Source: Jaltomata sinuosa (Eukaryota > Streptophyta > Magnoliopsida > Solanales > Solanaceae). From it: a stretch of 64,000 bases of DNA. Both the position numbers and the translations under genes were made by a program. How positions within the stretch are numbered: position 1 is the stretch's first letter; each line of letters opens with the position of its first letter. Below the pieces are notes generated by a model that was not told the origin of the DNA, made no database searches, and was given only the letters and a program-made list of their open reading frames with translations. Positions 1-9,565 of the stretch are shown piece by piece. The stretch covers positions 1,550,001-1,614,000 of the forward strand of contig QJPP01007235.1 in the NCBI GenBank assembly GCA_003996215.1. The letters are read 5' to 3'.

Positions 1-1969
1 GGCCTATGACCCACCTAATTAAAGGTCTTTGAGTCTTCTTTCCAACGCCACCAACCTGTATTAATCTGAGTCCGGAGTAAAAAGTTATGATCAGTTTACC
101 GAGAAGACGTCTGTCTGTCCAGAAGACCGTCGAATGTTGGGAGTTAAAACGGAAAGGAAAACGGACCGTTTTCTGAGACAACGGTCCATTTTTCAGACCA
201 TTTTCGGAGGCAGAAACTCAAAAAATTTGAAAGTTAAAACGCCCTCGAAAACGGTCCGTTTGTGGCCAAAACGGACCGTTTTGGCGACCGTTTTCTGACG
301 CGTTTTCCTTCCCAATCCAATCCGGATTTTGATTGGAATTACCTATAAATAGGACCCCTAGGATATTGTTGCGGGAATTGCCTCTTTTAAGCTACTTGAG
401 GTTGTTTTGGTCCTTTCTTCATCCAAGATTCATCCCCCACTTATTTTAAACCTCCTAAGGAACGATTAAAATCAAATGAGCGTTACTTCTCCTCTCTAAG
501 TTATTGAAGCAAAGTTGCCTAGGGTTCTAAGTTCTAAGGAAAAACTCAAGAGTTTTATAAGCGTTCTTCATCAAAAGGTATGTTGAACGATCCCCTTTCA
601 ACTATACTCGTAAGGATTGCGTTTTGTCCTACTTACTACAAAATCTATGCTATTATACAACAATGGTTGAAGGGTTTTCAAAGAAAGAGAATTGCTTGAA
701 CTTTTGAATGTTTATCTATGAAATCATCCATATTCAATTACTACTTCGAAGTTATGATTTGAAGCGTGACTTTAATTACGGATTTGTGAATTTGGGATAG
801 ATTTGAAGCCTTGAGAAACGATTACTACGGAAATTGTTTATTACCTAAGTAATTGAGTTTTAACGGGAATAGGTGAATCTTCTTAATTCCCTTGGTTTTG
901 AAATGATTGTTTTATAATGAATGGAATTAAAACCTTGAGGGATTTGGTTGTTAAATGAGTTAAAAGATCCTTAAATACGGGTCTATTGATGTTTAAATGA
1001 TAAAGGCATAATACGGTAAGTGCGACTTGTAAGTCTTGGTATAATAGCACCAACTCACGTATGCCTTAATAATGTAAAGGGTCCCGAAATGAATGATTGT
1101 TAAAGGTTTAAAGAGTTAAAATATGGGCTTAAGAGGATTAGATGGTTAATCGAGAAGGTATGAGTCGAACGGGGCACCACACCTGAAACCGTGTTATGCC
1201 GATACGGGTATGAGTCGAACGGGGCTCTTCCCTCTGAGTCGAACGGGGCTCTCTACTGTACGCTTGATTTGTTCAGTTGTATGCAGTTACGAGGTGATTA
1301 TAATGTGATGCTCCGATCCTTGTGGCAACTTGGATTGGAGGCTCTTCCGACCGAGTTATGGTCGGACCCACATAGCCCGTGGTGAAATAAATGTCGGAAT
1401 ACCATCTAGTCCAGAAGTAATATATCTATGAAATTGGTAATACTTGTCGATTTGGAAATTGTTTCATTTTCTATGTTTATGATCTATGATTATGTTTTAT
1501 GACTTGCTTTATAAATTGTGATATCCCTTCTCCTGGGTTGCATGCCAGTACTTGCCGTACTGACCGTCTTCGGACGCTGCATCGTTTCATGATGCAGGTT
1601 CCGAGACCTATCCTTGTGGTTCCGTGCAGCACTAGGATCTTCGAGATTTCGATAAGCAAGTGGTGAGCCCTCCATACTTCCGGAAGGCTTATGTTTCTCC
1701 TTATTAGTTGGTTTGAGAATTCGATTTCGTGTTATGGTATTGTCGGGGCCATGTCCTGACTTAGGAGTTTATTCTTGATGTTAGAGGCTTCGTAGACTGG
1801 TATTAGTAAGACAATTGTTAGTCCATTTATACAGTTGGATTTATTTTATAATGGGCCTGCTTCCGCTAATCTTTTATACTTGTGCGTATGATGAATGCTA
1901 AGGGGTTGACTCAGGCCTCTTTGGTCTGCATTGCCCGTTACGTCCGGGGACTAGTCTCGGGTCGTGACA
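1..1969 (+). mobile_element. 3' part of a long LTR (solo LTR or 3' LTR), probably Ty3-type
   Basis: The block ends in gggtcgtgaca, the usual CA terminus of large Solanaceae LTRs, and its 5' end lies outside the window. A TATA-like tataaata at about 344-351 fits a U3 promoter reading to the right. Imperfect repeats of an acggaccgtttt-type motif occur at 150-300. A tgagtcgaacggggc motif occurs three times at 1160-1250. The bases after 1969 do not match a tRNA-iMet primer-binding site, so this is not an intact 5' LTR. No gag or pol coding is seen. Assignment to Ty3 is inference from style only. Confidence 0.6.
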
Positions 1970-2500
1970 TTAACAGAGAATAAAATAGTCGTCATAAATA
2001 AGAAGTGATTTTGACTAATTTACTCTGGTCTCTTTTCAATAAATGTGTAATTTACTTAAAGATTTAGCATTTATATCACTTGGCCCAAGCTGATAAACTG
2101 ATGTTTGGGGTTCATTGGGGATGTTATTTTGAAGTTGTGGTTAACATTTGAAGTTATTCGATGGGGGTTTAAGCTACTTGGTAATGCTTTTGATCCATTT
2201 TGGATGGAGTTTCGTGGGTTGAAGTTCATAGAATAGATGAACAGATCATCTTGTAGTTTGCCTTGTAAAAGGTTAATCTAGTAGATACAGAACTCCGGAA
2301 TAACAGGCTGTTTCTTTAGGCTGTTTTGAAAACTGGCAATCAGATGAACGATGGAACGTTTCGTGGTGGTGCTCTGCTCAGTAGGCATTTCGTTACCTCA
2401 TTAGGATTGGTAAGGTAAGGCCTAGCCCCCCTTGCTTGTACTTATCCCAATGAGATTTTTTTTTTTTTTTTTTGTTTTAACGAAAGGCCGTTAGACACTC
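1970..2500. other. Non-coding spacer with a piece of the cluster's repeated flank
   Basis: No ORF worth calling. The stretch near 2230-2270 (gaatagatgaacagatcatc and the following ttgccttgtaaaa) resembles sequence at about 5385 and 20743, so it belongs to the flanks duplicated across the 2-25 kb cluster. A T-run lies at 2457-2473. Confidence 0.5.
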
Positions 2501-2509
2501 TGTCTAGTG

Positions 2510-2930
2510 GTAACTTTGCCCAAAAAAGGAAAGAAGAAGAGCTGGCCGTGCTGCCAGGGATCAACGGAGCTTGTCTAGCATCAAGTCCGATGATCTGCTC
2601 GAGGAATTGCCTCAGGATTCAAAAGATCACTACAACTTCAGAATTTACCCTTTCACCGCGACCTGATCAATCCGCCCATTCACCACGACCTGATCAATCC
2701 GTCCCTTCACCACGACCTGATCAATCCATCCCTTCATCACGACCTGATCAGCGTCAGAAGATTTTCCTGACTATCGTAGACAGGCGAATTGATGATTTTA
2801 ATTCAGACGATGACATTCCTAAAATACATTTTTCTGATCGGGTACAAGGTACCTCTTATTGTTTGTTCCCCTTTTGCTTCCTTCTATTTTGCCTAGCTAT
2901 AGTTGACCTTCTAGGATGTTGAAGTTATGA
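2510..2930 (+). pseudogene. Unidentified coding relic with a 27-bp tandem repeat (copy A)
   Basis: An open frame at 2548-2922 contains four copies of a 9-residue unit like SPRPDQS(A/V/I)(H/P), encoded by 27-bp repeats at about 2645-2752. After the repeat comes a stretch with TIVDRRIDDFNSDDD. A second, more broken copy lies at 7245-7415. In a different frame the DNA before the repeat reads as plausible coding (DDLLEELPQDSKDHYNFR), so the repeat region probably carries frame changes relative to the ancestor. I do not recognise the parent gene. It is more likely a captured gene fragment than a working gene. Confidence 0.4.
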
Positions 2931-2964
2931 TGTCGGCTACCTGGAGTAACTTATTTATTTATTT

Positions 2965-3290
2965 GTTTGTTTTCATGCCTCAATCCCAAGCAAGTTGGGA
3001 TTGAGTTTAAAAGATATCCAGGTGAGGAGCTCTTCGTGGAATTAGAGGTCTCAGGTTCGAGTTTCTTGGGAATGGATAAAATCCCATTGGGAGCACCGCC
3101 CTCAGAAATTGGCCCTGTAATGCGCGAATCCGAATTTAGTCGAGCTCCAATCCGGATACCAGTCACTGATACAGAACGAATCGATACAACTCCAAGCGAA
3201 CAGATACGTAGCTCCAATGTGGATACCATCCACCTATATAGAGCGAATCGATACAGTCCAAACGAAAAATAAAACCCAAATACAGGGCAT
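2965..3290 (+). mobile_element. tRNA-derived SINE, Solanaceae type (upstream of GeBP gene 1)
   Basis: The block carries a B-box-like ggttcgagt after attagaggtctca, then a gggagcaccgccctcagaa motif and a gcgcgaatccgaatttag motif. These are typical of a common Solanaceae SINE. A related element sits in the matching position upstream of GeBP gene 3 (12991-13220), so the insertion probably predates that gene duplication. The left part (2970-3000) has the catgcctcaatcccaagcaag motif of another SINE-like family. Confidence 0.6.
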
Positions 3291-3976
3291 ATGTTCGCTC
3301 TGTCAAGTAATTTTTTCAAAAAGTAAAAGACATACTGTAACAACTCGGAAATACAGAATATATTGATAGTAATAGCCAACGATTACAACCCAAATAAGCA
3401 AAACAACGCTAATGAAAATACAATATGAAGAAGCTAAGTAAGATAGAAGAGAACTAAAGAAGGGGATGAGAAGTTAGAAACCAGAAGAAGGGGATGAGGA
3501 CATTCAGACATTTGATTTCACAATAAGCATAACCCGTTGTATCCAACTCTTAGCCCTTTTTAACCAAATGCTAAATGGGTCTGGGTCCCAAATAAAACTC
3601 TCCAATATTTTACTTGGCCCAATAATCTCAACCGGATCAGTCTTATTTACCACTTCTAGCCCATAGACCCTTTCGTAGCCAGCTCGGTTCACAACACATA
3701 CATAAAATAATCTTTTGCCATTAGTTTTGCGTAAGAATAAGTGCAAGGGAATAGGAAAAAGCTAAAAATAAAAGACTACAAACTTTGAATTAGAGAGGGT
3801 AAAATTTAAGTGTCTGTAATATATAGCAGTAAAAGTTATAACCGATTTTGTTGTAGACAATTTTTTTCCTATATAAGGGCGGTTAGTCATCTCTTCAGGA
3901 TCACTTCACATTCGAAACAAGTGCAAAATCTCTACTCCTTTTTTTTTCCTCTCTGTTTTGATTCTCTTTGCAAAAA

Positions 3977-4873
3977 ATGTTACCTGCAGGAGAACCAGTT
4001 CCGGAAAGTGGACATAATGAAGAAGTTGGTAATGCTAATAAGTTACGGAGAATTCATAAAGAAGAAGAACAAAAGGAGCTTGATCAACAGAATGGAAATC
4101 AAGAATGTGAAGTAGCTGATGAAAAAGAGGGTGGAAATCAAGAAAACAACGAAGGAGAACCGGAAGAACGTGGAGGGAATCAATTAGGAGAAACAGATAA
4201 AGATCCAAATGGAGAAAATCAAGAAGAACATGACAACAACAACGAAGAAGACAGAGAGAATGCAGGAGGAGAAGATAATGCGAATCATCAAAATTCTGAA
4301 CAAAATGAAAGTGGAAATCAAGAATCACAAGGAGATGAAGGCAAGGAAGACGGAAAAAATGACGAAAATCAAGAAGAAAATGACGACAAAGAGGAAGAAG
4401 AAGAAGAAGAAGAAGAAGTAGAAGAAGGAGTAGTAGAAGAACCAGAAGATGAAGAACAAGAAGAAGAAGAAAGAAGAGCTGCTGAAAAAGGAAAACAACA
4501 AGTATCTGAACAAGGAGGACTAACAATTACTGAATACTACGACAACGTTTATGCTCATGATCTGGATGTGGCGATTTTAACGTCAATCTCGGATTTCAAG
4601 TGCAGCAATGGGAATATCGCAAATCCACCCTCACTTGAACTAATCTGTCACATCATGAATTCAATCCCCGATTTAAAAATCTCCAGAGAGGATTTAAGGG
4701 AAAAGATCATAGCATATGAGAAAAATTTCAATGAAGTTAGGAAACTGCAAGGAGATAATCCCGTGATGCCCCGGCCTATTGATCAAGAATTTTTCAACTC
4801 GTGTATGCGATTATGGGGTAGTCAGCCTGAATATTTTGATAATGCCGGACCTGGAAGTAGCTCATGGTACTAA
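3977..4873 (+). CDS. GeBP/DUF573-domain protein 1 (STOREKEEPER/GeBP-like, acidic)
   Basis: Single-exon ORF of 298 residues. I start it at the ATG at 3977, because the longer frame begins at a TTG. The protein starts MLPAGEPVPE, shared in outline with the neighbouring genes. Residues about 20-185 are extremely acidic and Asn/Gln/Glu-rich, with GGNQ and GNQE repeats and a long Glu run encoded by GAA repeats near 4390-4480. Residues about 195-281 match the GeBP/DUF573 DNA-binding region: DVAILTSISDFK, then ISREDLREKI, then IDQEFFNSCMRLWG, ending in the family's characteristic (L/I)WG. The usual N-terminal Trp of the domain and the C-terminal zipper of classical GeBPs are not seen. Family members act as nuclear transcription regulators, some linked to cytokinin responses. 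A role here is inference. The promoter is closely related to that of gene 3, with a TATA-like tatataag at 3871-3878. Confidence 0.8.
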   Translation: MLPAGEPVPESGHNEEVGNANKLRRIHKEEEQKELDQQNGNQECEVADEKEGGNQENNEGEPEERGGNQLGETDKDPNGENQEEHDNNNEEDRENAGGEDNANHQNSEQNESGNQESQGDEGKEDGKNDENQEENDDKEEEEEEEEEVEEGVVEEPEDEEQEEEERRAAEKGKQQVSEQGGLTITEYYDNVYAHDLDVAILTSISDFKCSNGNIANPPSLELICHIMNSIPDLKISREDLREKIIAYEKNFNEVRKLQGDNPVMPRPIDQEFFNSCMRLWGSQPEYFDNAGPGSSSWY

Positions 4874-5604
4874 TTTTCAGACTCATTATAGTCTAAACAT
4901 TACAGCAGCCTGAGTATTGTTCATGACAGTTAGTTATAGCATATCAATTTGACAACGAAGAGCACGATGCAGTTTATGAGAATCTGAGAAACTGGAGCCG
5001 CTGATCCATTTATTACATGTATAGTATGTTACCGAACCTTTAAGTAGATAATCAGATCATCGTGATTTGTGTATTGTTGGATCAGAGATTATGAAATGTT
5101 ATTTTGATCTGAATTCTGAAATCGTTTCACTTTCCACTTTAGTTTGATACCTTCTCTTTAACTTGATTATAGAATAAGAGATGTTAATTCTTTTGAGGAA
5201 GGCGAAAAGATCAGATTGATATATGGCATATTTTAAAATGTACAACCAGATAGTACTATCTTTCGTATAGACGAAATTCCAAAGCCCTAGAAATGATGAG
5301 CAACACCTTGGAGATGAATTAACGAAGAATTGAAGGTAAATTTTGTAAGTTTTGTCTAATATGCTGTGTACTTTGTCTTTGGAATAGATGAACTGATCAT
5401 CATATCCGAATTAGAAAGCTATGAAACAATCAAAATCCGAGCTAACAAAATGTTGAACTGAATCCTACCAATTTCTACCGGAAGTTATTAGAAGTAGTTT
5501 GCTTTGCACTTTTCAGATCACTGGAAAATTGGAAAGACTAATGGGATCAGAGAACATACATGGAGTATATATTGAGATCAGTATATATTGTTCTTCAACA
5601 ACTT
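4874..5604. other. 3' flank of GeBP gene 1, duplicated elsewhere in the cluster
   Basis: The stretch has no ORF. Parts of 4955-5470 align by eye to 17900-18370, the 3' side of the GeBP pseudogene. Shared motifs include gatccatttatt, a gaggaaggcgaaaagatcag block, and a gaatagatga(a/t)ctgatcatca block followed by aatccga words. It is therefore the downstream half of an ancestral GeBP duplication unit. Confidence 0.6.
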
Positions 5605-5623
5605 AATAAAATGTTCGACAACG

Positions 5624-5803
5624 GACAAGAGGGAGTTGCTCGTGGTAAGTACCCCTCACTTCCAACCCGAAGGTTGTGAGTCCGAGTCACAAAGGGAGCA
5701 AAAGGGGTAGGAGCTCCTAGGGAGGGGTTAAAAAACAATTCCAAGAATAATTACTCCCAAGGGTATAATAGGAAGAATATGCTCAATTATGTCTTGGTTT
5801 AAA
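5624..5803 (+). mobile_element. SINE with perfect 19-bp target-site duplication
   Basis: The 19-bp word aataaaatgttcgacaacg occurs at 5605-5623 and again at 5804-5822, flanking a 180-bp insert. The insert has a tRNA-like head (gggagttgctcgtggtaagt) and a B-box-like ttgtgagtccgagtc, then a degenerate body. This is a clean SINE insertion in the promoter side of GeBP gene 2. The homologous flank upstream of the F-box gene at 18777 lacks it. Confidence 0.8.
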
Positions 5804-5834
5804 AATAAAATGTTCGACAACGAACATTTAACTC

Positions 5835-6199
5835 AATTAGTGTTTAGTGCATATTAGAATCTATGGCTATGCTTGAGGACATTCCTGTGTGTTGTAGTTG
5901 CCATATAAGCCAAGTTTTACTAGCCATAAATCATGACAGATTAATAAATGTGTTACTCCAAAGGTCATTTAATATCTGGTCAACAAAATAATCTAGTGTG
6001 CACATTATACATAGAGTTATGGAAAGAAATGTGATTTTTATTGGATGGTAATATGAAGTGAGATTTAGAACAATTATTATTTTAGTGATTTTAGCAAAAC
6101 GAATAAGCTATAAATCTAGCAAGAGAAAGAACCATCTCCTCATTCTTTGTAAAAATCCTTTTAGCTCCAACATTTTCACAAAGAATCACGAAGCCCAAA
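5835..6199 (+). promoter_or_regulatory. Promoter and 5' leader module shared by GeBP gene 2 and F-box gene 1
   Basis: About 360 bp align nearly end to end with 18390-18776. Shared blocks include agccataaatcatgacag, a tattggatggtaatatgaag block, gctataaatctagcaagag (TATA-like tataaat at about 6110), and agctccaacatttt just before the start codon. The alignment continues into the first codons (ATG-CTA-CCT). One downstream gene encodes a GeBP-like protein, the other an F-box protein. Confidence 0.75.
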
Positions 6200-6832
6200 A
6201 TGCTACCTTCAGAAGAAAATCAAGAATCTGAAATTGGTGCAGTTTTATCACCTATCTCCTCTCCTCCGCATGACCACTTCAACAACGATCTACAAAATGA
6301 AGAATCGATTATCTCTGAATCAGCAAAAGATAAAGCTGTAGATGAAATAGAGGACGAAAAAGCAACAGGAAAAAGGAAACTCCCAGCATCTGAATTGTAT
6401 CAACTGAAGCGTGTATTTCCAAAAGTTGAAGAAAAAGGAAAGCGTCCCATGTCTGAATCATATGAATTGAAGCCCATTAATGTGCCTACATTTTTCAATC
6501 TCGAAAGAGGAGGAACATCCGAAAATAAATTGAAAAATGAAGATGGTTATGATTATAATCATGATTTAGCAATCTTGAAGTCTATCTATCATTACTACTT
6601 CAATCATGGGGTAGTTCCATATCCTCCTTATTCAGAGAAATTTATCGATTACATCGAGGCTTCAATTCCCAACTTGAAATTTCGTGGCCAGGCATTGGCG
6701 ACTAAGATCGTTATGTTAGAGCGTCATTTCTTAACTTATATGGAAATGGCTGCAAGTGCAGGATATTACCCTGAAATAATCCACCCTGTTTGTCAAAAAG
6801 TTTTCCACCTGTCCATGGGTTTATGGGGTTAA
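6200..6832 (+). CDS. GeBP/DUF573-domain protein 2 (short form)
   Basis: Intact single-exon ORF of 210 residues beginning MLPSEENQE. It lacks the long Glu-rich tract of genes 1 and 3. Residues about 55-105 hold a basic segment that is internally duplicated: GKRKLPASELYQLKRVFPK followed by GKRPMSESYELKPINVPTF. Residues about 121-210 form the GeBP/DUF573-like region (HDLAILKSIYHYY, IPNLKFRGQALATKI, then FHLSMGLWG) and the ORF ends exactly at that WG. The polar heart of the domain is more diverged than in gene 1, and the K/R-rich REK motif is replaced by ALATK, so DNA binding may be altered. Its promoter module is shared with the F-box gene at 18777, while the rearranged copy at 17355 derives from a gene of this type. 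Confidence 0.7.
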   Translation: MLPSEENQESEIGAVLSPISSPPHDHFNNDLQNEESIISESAKDKAVDEIEDEKATGKRKLPASELYQLKRVFPKVEEKGKRPMSESYELKPINVPTFFNLERGGTSENKLKNEDGYDYNHDLAILKSIYHYYFNHGVVPYPPYSEKFIDYIEASIPNLKFRGQALATKIVMLERHFLTYMEMAASAGYYPEIIHPVCQKVFHLSMGLWG

Positions 6833-7239
6833 TTTCGGAGACTATTATCTAGTTGACGAAGAGCAAGATGAAACTGGAGTTGTTGATCCATTCTTGATTT
6901 TCAAGGTCGAAGTCTTCATAGCAGCATTTTCAATAATTTCTTGGAGCATTAGTTTAAAGTTCCCAATTTTCTTTCACTGAACTGAATCTAGTTATTACAT
7001 GGGTTATTAATTTGGAAATTGATTTGTTTGCATTTTTCAGTTCGGCTGAAAATTTATTGTGGGATTAGAGATCATGAAATGTTATTTTAATTTGATATGA
7101 AAATGTTTTCTTTTTTGATATGTTAATTAATCCTCTCTTCTTTCAAGGAAGGAAAAGAAATAACGATGGAATTACATAGTTTAACAGAGAACAAAATCAG
7201 TAGATACTAAAAATCAATTGTGTGAAAGCTTAGAAATGA

Positions 7240-7415
7240 AGAGTAACACCACCGCAACCTGATCAATCCACCCATTCACCACCACCTGGTCAATCCGTCC
7301 CTTCACCACCACCTGATCAGCATCAGAAGCTTCTCCTGGCTATCGTAGACAGGCAAATTGATGATTTTAGTTCAGACGATGACACTCCTTAAATACATTT
7401 TTCTGATCGGGTAGT
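7240..7415 (+). pseudogene. Broken copy of the 27-bp-repeat coding relic (copy B)
   Basis: This stretch repeats the 2640-2850 sequence: cacc(a/g)c-acctgatcaatcc units (about three copies), then a tatcgtagacaggcaaattgatg block. A premature TAA follows the GATGACACTCCT equivalent. It shows that the relic was duplicated together with the GeBP units. Confidence 0.5.
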
Positions 7416-7509
7416 TGTTTCCCTTTTGCTTCCTTCTATTTTGCCTAGTACAGTAGAACTTCTAGGATGTTGAAGTTATGATATCTGCTACTTGGAGTAA
7501 CTTATTTAT

Positions 7510-8100
7510 TTATTTGTTTTCATGCCTCAATCCCAAGCAAGCTGGGGTCAGATATATGAATTCTTACTGTCCATGTCGCTCCATTTATGCCCGTCTGTGT
7601 CTAATAACTGCTTAGGGATGTTAGTGAACGAAGAAAATGGGATAAAATATTCTTTCATTTTAGAACCCAGGCATGGTATGTAGAAACCCGTAAGAGATTG
7701 ACTCGTTGCTTGGTCTGCTAACTTGAGCGGAGCAGAGACCTGACAAGAACTACGGTTCAGAAATGATCTGCTACATGGTTCTGCATCAATGTGTCTCTTC
7801 TTGCAGCTCTACTTGTACTTAAAGAAGTAGCTAGCATCATTCTTTTTGTTCTTTGTAATTTTTTTTGTCAATTTTTCTGATAATGCTTAGTTCGAATGAA
7901 AGTAGCCCTCTGCATTACTTATTCGCGATGTTTACAAGAAAGAAAATGCAAATAGTTTGTTCCGCCACAGAAAATTATTTGATACGTCTTTTAAGAAGTT
8001 CCCCAAGTTTTTCTTGTCTTCTCTACTTTGTACACTTCCTCAGTGTCTTGTAAGCTCAAATTATCAAAGGTTTTGGAGTTTCACATACTTTTTAATGAAA
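7510..8100. other. Spacer with an Au-SINE-like fragment
   Basis: At 7520-7610 the words catgcctcaatcccaagcaag, then gatatatgaattcttactgtcc, resemble the 3' part of Au-type plant SINEs. Related text occurs at 46025-46060. The rest has no coding evidence. Confidence 0.4.
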
Positions 8101-8113
8101 AATGGGATTTGGT

Positions 8114-8287
8114 GGGGTGAGCCAGGCCTGGGCTGTAGTGCAACACCTAGGCGACACGCGAAGGCCCAGATAGCAAGCTATCCTGATGTACCTTCCCCCT
8201 TCAAAAATTGTGTTTGGACCAATGGCCAATTAAACTGATATGAACAAATACTTCACTTGATCTTAGCCAAAAGGCCGAGAAAGGTAT
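8114..8287 (-). ncRNA. U2 spliceosomal snRNA gene, diverged (probable pseudogene)
   Basis: Read on the minus strand, the 5' end is ATACCTTTCTCGGCCTTTTG followed by GCTAAGATCAAGTG, the hallmark start of plant U2. It continues with ATATCAGTTTAAT, GGCCATTGG and a 3' part ending near GGCCTGGCTCACCCCA. At about 174 nt it is shorter than the usual 195 or so. The segment after CAGTTTAAT that forms part of stem-loop IIa is missing. The branch-site recognition core, normally GTAGTA, reads GAAGTA. An Sm-like AATTTTTG remains. The promoter signals are correctly placed, so it may be transcribed, but the altered core suggests it is non-functional. Confidence 0.8.
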
Positions 8288-8312
8288 GCTTTAACTCATT
8301 AACGGGCATCCG

Positions 8313-8364
8313 CTTATATAGCATCTCTCGACTGTCTACGCATTAGCTCATTCCGATATGGGAC
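8313..8364 (-). promoter_or_regulatory. USE and TATA of a Pol II-type plant snRNA promoter
   Basis: On the minus strand GTCCCATATCG (8354-8364) matches the plant snRNA upstream sequence element RTCCCACATCG with one change. A TATA box (TATATAAG, 8313-8320) sits about 26-33 bp upstream of the U2 5' end. The gap between the two elements is 33 bp, the spacing of Pol II snRNA genes rather than the shorter Pol III spacing. Confidence 0.75.
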
Positions 8365-8902
8365 ATGTACGCTTTCTAAAAACATGTTATTGAATCGGGT
8401 GTGTGTAATAATATTCGAATTTACAGAAAACTGTAGACAGATTGGTGTTGCCAAGAAAACTTTAGATTCAATTTGATCATTCAATCATTAATTTGTTTCC
8501 ATTATTCACCAGATTTACTTTTTTTCCGCATCTTCTTCAGGACCATGCACCTTCTCTCAAAATCCTATTTTAGTAAACATGACAATTTTGTATAACCAAA
8601 GTTTGAAGATTTCATTGAACATGACATACATGGATTCTCAAGAGCTGAATTTGCTTCTCCTGACTTGTTTCTGTGCTGCAACGTTGAAGGAAAACAACAT
8701 GACACGAGCTGTTTGTTTCTGCTAGACAAATTAAACAGATTGCTGAAGCAAATGATAATCACCATGTGTGGGAAGTACCATGTGGAAATAGAGAAATTGA
8801 TAAATTTAGGAAGTTTTTTCTCACCCTTTTTTGGACTAACCATTGGCTAGAGAAACTCACTTGACGTCAGGTAACCTCTCTCAGTTATAGGCCATTGCTT
8901 AT

Positions 8903-9183
8903 TGTAAAGATAGGTCTTGGGCCTCACACTCCAAAATCTAGCTCAAAGGGAGGAGGATTGCCCAAGCCTTATTAGGAGACCAATTGCCCATCCCTTTTCT
9001 GATGTGGGACTCTTAACACTCCCTTGCACGACCAGAATTGGGATGGGTCTGACTCTGATACCATGTAAAGATAGGTCTTGGGCCTAACTCACACCCCAAA
9101 ATTTAGCTCAAAGGGAGGAGGATTGCCCGAGCCTTATAAGGAGACCAATTGCCCATCCCTTTTCCGATGTGGGACTGTTAACA
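8903..9183 (-). mobile_element. Complete TRIM/SMART-type mini LTR retrotransposon, 281 bp
   Basis: Two direct LTRs, 8903-9018 and 9064-9183 (116 and 120 bp), are nearly identical. On the minus strand each begins TGTTAA and ends TTTACA. Directly beside the 5' LTR, at 9053-9063, is TGGTATCAGAG, the primer-binding site for initiator-Met tRNA. A GTGCAAGGGAG purine tract (9019-9029) abuts the 3' LTR. The internal region is only 45 bp and non-coding. The 5-bp target-site duplication cttat flanks it at 8898-8902 and 9184-9188. It is structurally intact but must use proteins from other elements. Confidence 0.92.
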
Positions 9184-9450
9184 CTTATCTATGTTTGGAA
9201 ATGTTTTGCTACTTGGGATTAAGGCATAATTATTGTTTATGCAGAAGAATTTGCAGACGAAGTAATGAAGCCCTTATCAAGACAAGTGATTTTCGAATTG
9301 ACCTCCATGTAGATGCTTCAGTTTTGTGTATTTGCGTGGAGAGATGGTGGCCTTTAGTTTCCTTGAACAGAAAGTACTACCTCCTCCCACTCCCAACTAC
9401 AGCTAAAGACCATAGTACAAAACAAATTTCAGAACATTTTTCTTGAGCTA

Positions 9451-9565
9451 GTCTATCAGAAGCAAGCTCTCTACCCCACAAAGGTAGGGGTAAGGTTTTT
9501 GTACATCCCACTCGCCTCCCCAGACGCCACTAGTGGAATCACACTGGGTATGATGTTGTTGTTGC
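9451..9565 (+). mobile_element. 3' part of a Solanaceae SINE (TS/SolS-like)
   Basis: The words ctctctacc, ggtaggggtaaggt, gtacatccca, cctccccagacgccactag, gtggaatcacactgggtatg and a terminal gttgttgttg run form the characteristic 3' half and TTG tail of tobacco/tomato SINEs. The tRNA-like head is missing or unrecognisable. Confidence 0.7.

Noticed and set aside
3968..3976. Longer start (MQKMLP) for GeBP gene 1
   Set aside because: The first codon is TTG. The ATG at 3977 matches the MLP start of all paralogues.
4035..4526. Minus-strand Leu/Phe-rich ORFs opposite the GeBP acidic tracts (also near 13693-14376)
   Set aside because: They are the antisense shadow of GAA/GAG-rich coding; no own start context or family motif.
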